Assembly: GCA_041498815.1 (NCBI GenBank)
Contig: JBGQJC010000050.1
Location: 1 to 16,575 of the forward strand
DNA length: 16,575 nucleotides
Reading direction: 5' to 3'
Source of the DNA: DATDPM01 sp041498815
GTDB taxonomy: Bacteria > Pseudomonadota > Alphaproteobacteria > DATDPM01
Position 1 is the stretch's first letter. Every line of letters begins with the position of its first letter. Below, piece after piece: positions 13,395 through 16,575 of this stretch. The notes under the pieces are model-generated. The model saw only the letters and a list, made by a program, of their open reading frames with translations. It was not told the DNA's origin and searched no databases. The translations under genes and the position numbers were made by a program.

Positions 13395-15216
13395 CCGCGC
13401 CCTTGGAGGCGCTGGTGGTGAACAGCGCATAGGCCTCGAGCGCCTGGGACACATGGCGGTCGCGCGTCGCGGGTTTCCAAGCCTTAGCGCCCTTTTTCTC
13501 CATCGCTTTGCGGCGCCGCGCCAATTCTTCGATCGACACCGCAAGCGCGATGTTGCGGTTCGGAATGTCGATCTCGATCGAATCGCCTTCCTCGATGAGC
13601 GCGATCGCACCGCCGTCGGCCGCTTCCGGGGAAACGTGGCAGATGGAAAGCCCCGCGGTGCCGCCGGAAAACCGGCCGTCGGTGACGAGCGCGCAAACCT
13701 TCCCGAGGCCCTTCGACTTCAGGTAGCTGGTGGGATAGAGCATTTCCTGCATGCCGGGGCCGCCGCACGGGCCCTCGTACCGGATCACCACCACGTCGCC
13801 CGCCTTCACCCTGTCGCCCAGGATCGCTTCCACCGCATCGTCCTGGCTTTCGAAGATGCGGGCGGGTCCCGTGAAGGTGAGCTGGCTTGGATCCACGCCC
13901 GCGGTTTTCACGATGCAGCCGTCTTCGGCGATGTTGCCGTAGAGCACGGCCAAACCGCCGTCCTTGCTGTAGGCGTGGGCGAGGTCGCGGATGCAGCCCT
14001 TCTCGCGGTTGAGGTCGAGGCTCGGATAACGCTTGTCCTGGCTGAAAGCCACTTGCGTCGGCACGCCGCCGGGAGCGGCGCGGTAGAAATCGCGCACCGC
14101 GGAATCCGTGGTGCGGCGGATATCCCATTTATCCAGCCCTTCGGCCAATGTCGCGGAATGCACGGTCGGCACGTCGCGGTGCAGGAGCCCGGCGCGGTCC
14201 AACTCTCCCAGGATCGCGAACACGCCGCCGGCCCGGTGCACGTCTTCCATATGGAAGAGCGGCGAGCTGGGCGCGACCTTGCATAAATTGGGGACCCGGC
14301 GCGAGAGCCGGTCGATGTCGGCCATGGTGAACGGGATCTCGCCTTCGTGGGCGGCGGCGAGCAAATGCAGCACGGTGTTGGTCGAGCCGCCCATGGCGAT
14401 GTCGAGCGTCATGGCGTTTTCGAAGGCTTCGAAACTGGCGATGCCGCGCGGGAGCGCGGTCTTGTCATTTTGCTCGTAATAGCGGCGCGCGAGATCGACG
14501 ATGCGCCGCCCGGCCTCAACGAACAGCCGGCGCCGGTCGGCGTGGGTGGCGAGCGTGCTGCCGTTGCCGGGAAGAGACAAGCCCAGCGCCTCGGTCAGGC
14601 AGTTCATGGAATTCGCGGTGAACATGCCGGAGCAAGAACCGCAAGTGGGACAGGCGGAGCGCTCGTATTTCAAGGCGTCTTCGTCCGATACTTTCGGATT
14701 GGCGGCCTGGACCATGGCGTCGATGAGATCGAGGGTTTTTTCTTCGCCGCCGATCACCGCCTTGCCGGCCTCCATCGGCCCGCCGGAGACGAAAACCGCG
14801 GGGACGTTGAGGCGCAACGCCGCCATCAGCATGCCGGGCGTGATCTTGTCGCAATTGGAGATGCACACCAGCCCATCGGCGCAGTGGGCATTGACCATGT
14901 ATTCGACCGAATCGGCGATGATCTCGCGCGAGGGCAGGCTGTAGAGCATTCCCGAATGCCCCATGGCGATGCCGTCGTCCACCGCAATGGTGTTGAATTC
15001 CTTCGCCACCCCGCCCGCTTTTTCGATCTCGCGGGCGACCAGTTGGCCGAGGTCTTTGAGGTGGACATGGCCGGGGACGAATTGGGTGAAGGAATTGGCG
15101 ACGGCGATGATCGGCTTGCCGAAGTCCTCGTCCTTCATGCCGGTGGCGCGCCACAGCCCGCGCGCGCCCGCCATGTTGCGGCCGTGGGTGGTGGTCCGGG
15201 ATCGGTATTCGGGCAT
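13336..15216 (-). CDS. ilvD: Dihydroxy-acid dehydratase
   Basis: A 626-residue enzyme that removes water from 2,3-dihydroxy acids in the third step of valine and isoleucine synthesis in the cytosol. Visible features are NSFTQFVPGHVHL (41-53), AVDDGIAMGHSGM (78-90), C122 in CISNCDKITPGM, and C192/C195 in CPTCGSCSGMFTANSMNCL, which hold cluster ligands, plus GRFSGGTAG near the C terminus. The 41-53 stretch is of the E. coli type and lacks the NTCN cysteine of the plant/mycobacterial form, which suggests an oxygen-sensitive [4Fe-4S] enzyme (inference). The C-terminal ~20 residues are Ala/Lys-rich and lie in the repeat shared with 11785-11849, so this tail may have been supplied by the inserted DNA. 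The start ATG 15216 gives the usual MPEYRSRTTTHGRNMAGAR opening and has a purine-rich AGGTAAGG upstream. Confidence 0.97.
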   Translation of the reverse strand: MPEYRSRTTTHGRNMAGARGLWRATGMKDEDFGKPIIAVANSFTQFVPGHVHLKDLGQLVAREIEKAGGVAKEFNTIAVDDGIAMGHSGMLYSLPSREIIADSVEYMVNAHCADGLVCISNCDKITPGMLMAALRLNVPAVFVSGGPMEAGKAVIGGEEKTLDLIDAMVQAANPKVSDEDALKYERSACPTCGSCSGMFTANSMNCLTEALGLSLPGNGSTLATHADRRRLFVEAGRRIVDLARRYYEQNDKTALPRGIASFEAFENAMTLDIAMGGSTNTVLHLLAAAHEGEIPFTMADIDRLSRRVPNLCKVAPSSPLFHMEDVHRAGGVFAILGELDRAGLLHRDVPTVHSATLAEGLDKWDIRRTTDSAVRDFYRAAPGGVPTQVAFSQDKRYPSLDLNREKGCIRDLAHAYSKDGGLAVLYGNIAEDGCIVKTAGVDPSQLTFTGPARIFESQDDAVEAILGDRVKAGDVVVIRYEGPCGGPGMQEMLYPTSYLKSKGLGKVCALVTDGRFSGGTAGLSICHVSPEAADGGAIALIEEGDSIEIDIPNRNIALAVSIEELARRRKAMEKKGAKAWKPATRDRHVSQALEAYALFTTSASKGAVRDVRVAAKRKAAKIAAAE

Positions 15217-15254
15217 GAGCCTTACCTAAAGCCGGGCACCCGCCGCGGCAAGGG

Positions 15255-15269
15255 GAATCGCGCCGATTC
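15255..15269. repeat. Small inverted repeat between valS and ilvD
   Basis: GAATCG at 15255-15260 and CGATTC at 15264-15269 form a perfect 6-base stem around CGC, in the 81-base gap between the valS stop and the ilvD start. No T-run follows on the minus strand, so it is not a convincing terminator; it could be a weak regulatory hairpin or chance. Confidence 0.3.
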
Positions 15270-15297
15270 TGGCCTTATTTGACGGCACGGTTCAACC

Positions 15298-16575
15298 CTA
15301 CATCGCCGCCAAGCGGGTCAAAGCCTCGTTGAGTTTGGCCGCGGCGCGGGCGGCTTCGTTGCGCTTTTCGCGTTGTTCTTCCACCACCTCGGGCGGGGCC
15401 TTGGCGACGAAGCTTTCGTTGCCGAGCTTTTTGTCGAAACGCTCGATCTCGCCCTTGAGCCGGGCGATCTCCTTCGAGAGACGATCGCGTTCGCCGGCAA
15501 CATCGAGGATTCCGACGACCGGTAAAATAAAAGTGGCTTCGTCCACCACCACTTGAAGCGCGCCCTTGGGTGGGGCCTTGTCGTCGAATTCGATTCCGGA
15601 CAGCCGCGCGAGCTTGGTCAGAATCTCGCGGTGGGTTTCGACCCTCGCCGCGGTGACGGAATTGGCGTCCTTGATGATGAGCGCGAGCTGCGCCACCGGC
15701 GGAATATTCATTTCCGCGCGCACGGCCCTGATCTCGGACACCGCGCGCACCAGCCAATTCATCTCGGCCATGGCGTGCTTGTCCACGAGACTTTGCCCCA
15801 GAGCCGGCCATTCGGCGGAGATGAGTCGGGTGGCGCGCGCGTGCGCGAGCTTTTCCCAAAGCTCTTCGGTGATGAACGGCATGAAGGGATGAAGAAGATG
15901 GAGCGTCTGGTCCAGCACCCAGGCGGCCGTACTTTGCGTTTCCTCGCGCGGCCCCTCGTTCGAAAGCAGGACCGGCTTGATGATTTCGAGATACCAGTCG
16001 CAGAACGTGCCCCACACGAAACGGTAAAGATGATTGGCGGCCTCGTCGAACCGGTAATTCTCGAGGGCAGCCGTGACCTCGGCCCCCAGATTTGCGAGTT
16101 CGCCGACGATCCAGCGGTTGACCGTGGCCTCGCATGTGGCGGGATCGAACCCGGGTTTGGACACGCACCCGTTCATCTGGCAGAAACGGGCGGCGTTCCA
16201 GAGCTTGGTCGCGAAATTCCGGTTTCCTTCGACACGGGCGGGCGACAGCTTGATGTCGCGGCCCGGCGACGCCAGCGCGGCCAAAGTGAAGCGCAGGGCA
16301 TCGGCGCCGTATTCGTCGATGAGGGCGACGGGATCGATGATGTTGCCCTTCGACTTCGACATCTTTTGGCCCTTCTCGTCGCGGACCAGGGCGTGGATAT
16401 AGACGGTGCGGAAGGGTACCTCGTGCATGAAATAGAGCCCGAGCATCATCATGCGCGCGACCCAGAAGAAGATGATGTCGAAGCCGGTCACCAAGACATC
16501 GGTCGGGTAGTAGCGTTTGAGCTCGGGCGTTCGTTCCGGCCAGCCGAGCGTCGAGAACGGCCACAAGCCGGACGA
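15298..16575 (-). CDS. valS: Valine--tRNA ligase, C-terminal part
   Basis: The open frame enters from the window's right edge and gives the last 425 residues of a class I aminoacyl-tRNA synthetase that charges tRNA-Val. The visible part starts SSGLWPFSTLGWP, which is characteristic of ValS, then GFDIIFFWVARMMMLG and the KMSKS motif at fragment residues 71-75 (QKMSKSKGNIIDP). The anticodon-binding domain follows (GNRNFATKLWNAARF, then LHLLHPFMPFITEELWEKL). The last ~65 residues are Lys/Glu/Ala-rich and form the C-terminal coiled coil (EIARLKGEIERFDKKLGNES) typical of ValS. The N-terminal catalytic HIGH region and most of the editing domain lie beyond the window. It is followed 81 bases later by ilvD on the same strand, placing a valine-using and a valine-making gene side by side. 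Confidence 0.97.
   Translation of the reverse strand, partial: SSGLWPFSTLGWPERTPELKRYYPTDVLVTGFDIIFFWVARMMMLGLYFMHEVPFRTVYIHALVRDEKGQKMSKSKGNIIDPVALIDEYGADALRFTLAALASPGRDIKLSPARVEGNRNFATKLWNAARFCQMNGCVSKPGFDPATCEATVNRWIVGELANLGAEVTAALENYRFDEAANHLYRFVWGTFCDWYLEIIKPVLLSNEGPREETQSTAAWVLDQTLHLLHPFMPFITEELWEKLAHARATRLISAEWPALGQSLVDKHAMAEMNWLVRAVSEIRAVRAEMNIPPVAQLALIIKDANSVTAARVETHREILTKLARLSGIEFDDKAPPKGALQVVVDEATFILPVVGILDVAGERDRLSKEIARLKGEIERFDKKLGNESFVAKAPPEVVEEQREKRNEAARAAAKLNEALTRLAAM

Noticed and set aside
13453..15282. Plus-strand open frames of 277 and 311 codons opposite ilvD
   Set aside because: IlvD on the minus strand is intact and well conserved; these frames have no motif of their own.
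1..16575. CRISPR arrays, tRNA or rRNA genes, insertion-sequence transposases
   Set aside because: I read both strands for spaced repeats, tRNA-like cloverleaf ends and transposase motifs and saw none.

Overview
The window is a high-GC (roughly 63-65% by eye) chromosomal segment from an alphaproteobacterium, most likely of the Rhodospirillales type. This placement rests on gene order and protein style, not on any search. Fifteen of its protein genes are recognisable core genes. One AT-richer gene stands out as foreign.

Positions 1-10387 hold one tightly packed minus-strand cluster, read from right to left: dgt, argS, a SPOR-domain membrane protein, nagZ, a site-2-protease-like M50 peptidase, scpA, scpB, tatB, tatC, serS, surE and the start of pcm. 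Most junctions overlap by 1-14 bases or are separated by about 50 bases or less, so the cluster is probably one or a few long transcripts. It joins nucleotide pool control (dgt), translation (argS, serS), cell-wall recycling and division (SPOR protein, nagZ), chromosome segregation (scpAB), protein export (tatBC) and survival or protein repair (surE, pcm). tatA, often found between scpB and tatB in related genomes, is not there.

A 180-base divergent intergenic region (10388-10567) separates dgt from the plus-strand pair erpA (A-type Fe-S carrier) and xthA (exonuclease III). A clear rho-independent terminator lies between those two.

The unusual region is 11785-13398. On the minus strand, ilvD (dihydroxy-acid dehydratase) ends at 13336. 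A second, detached copy of the last ~20 codons of an ilvD gene lies at 11791-11853, right beside xthA. Between the two ilvD tails sits a single AT-richer gene (11857-13284). Its C-terminal domain carries a PD-(D/E)XK signature laid out like the FokI cleavage domain, on an N-terminal half I do not recognise. No methyltransferase, integrase or transposase is visible. I read this as a one-gene nuclease cassette, possibly for defence, placed at the 3' end of ilvD with the tail duplicated, in a manner recalling att-site integration.

The right end holds ilvD (13336-15216) and, 81 bases away, the C-terminal 426 codons of valS (15298 to the edge). Both are minus-strand and ordinary housekeeping genes.
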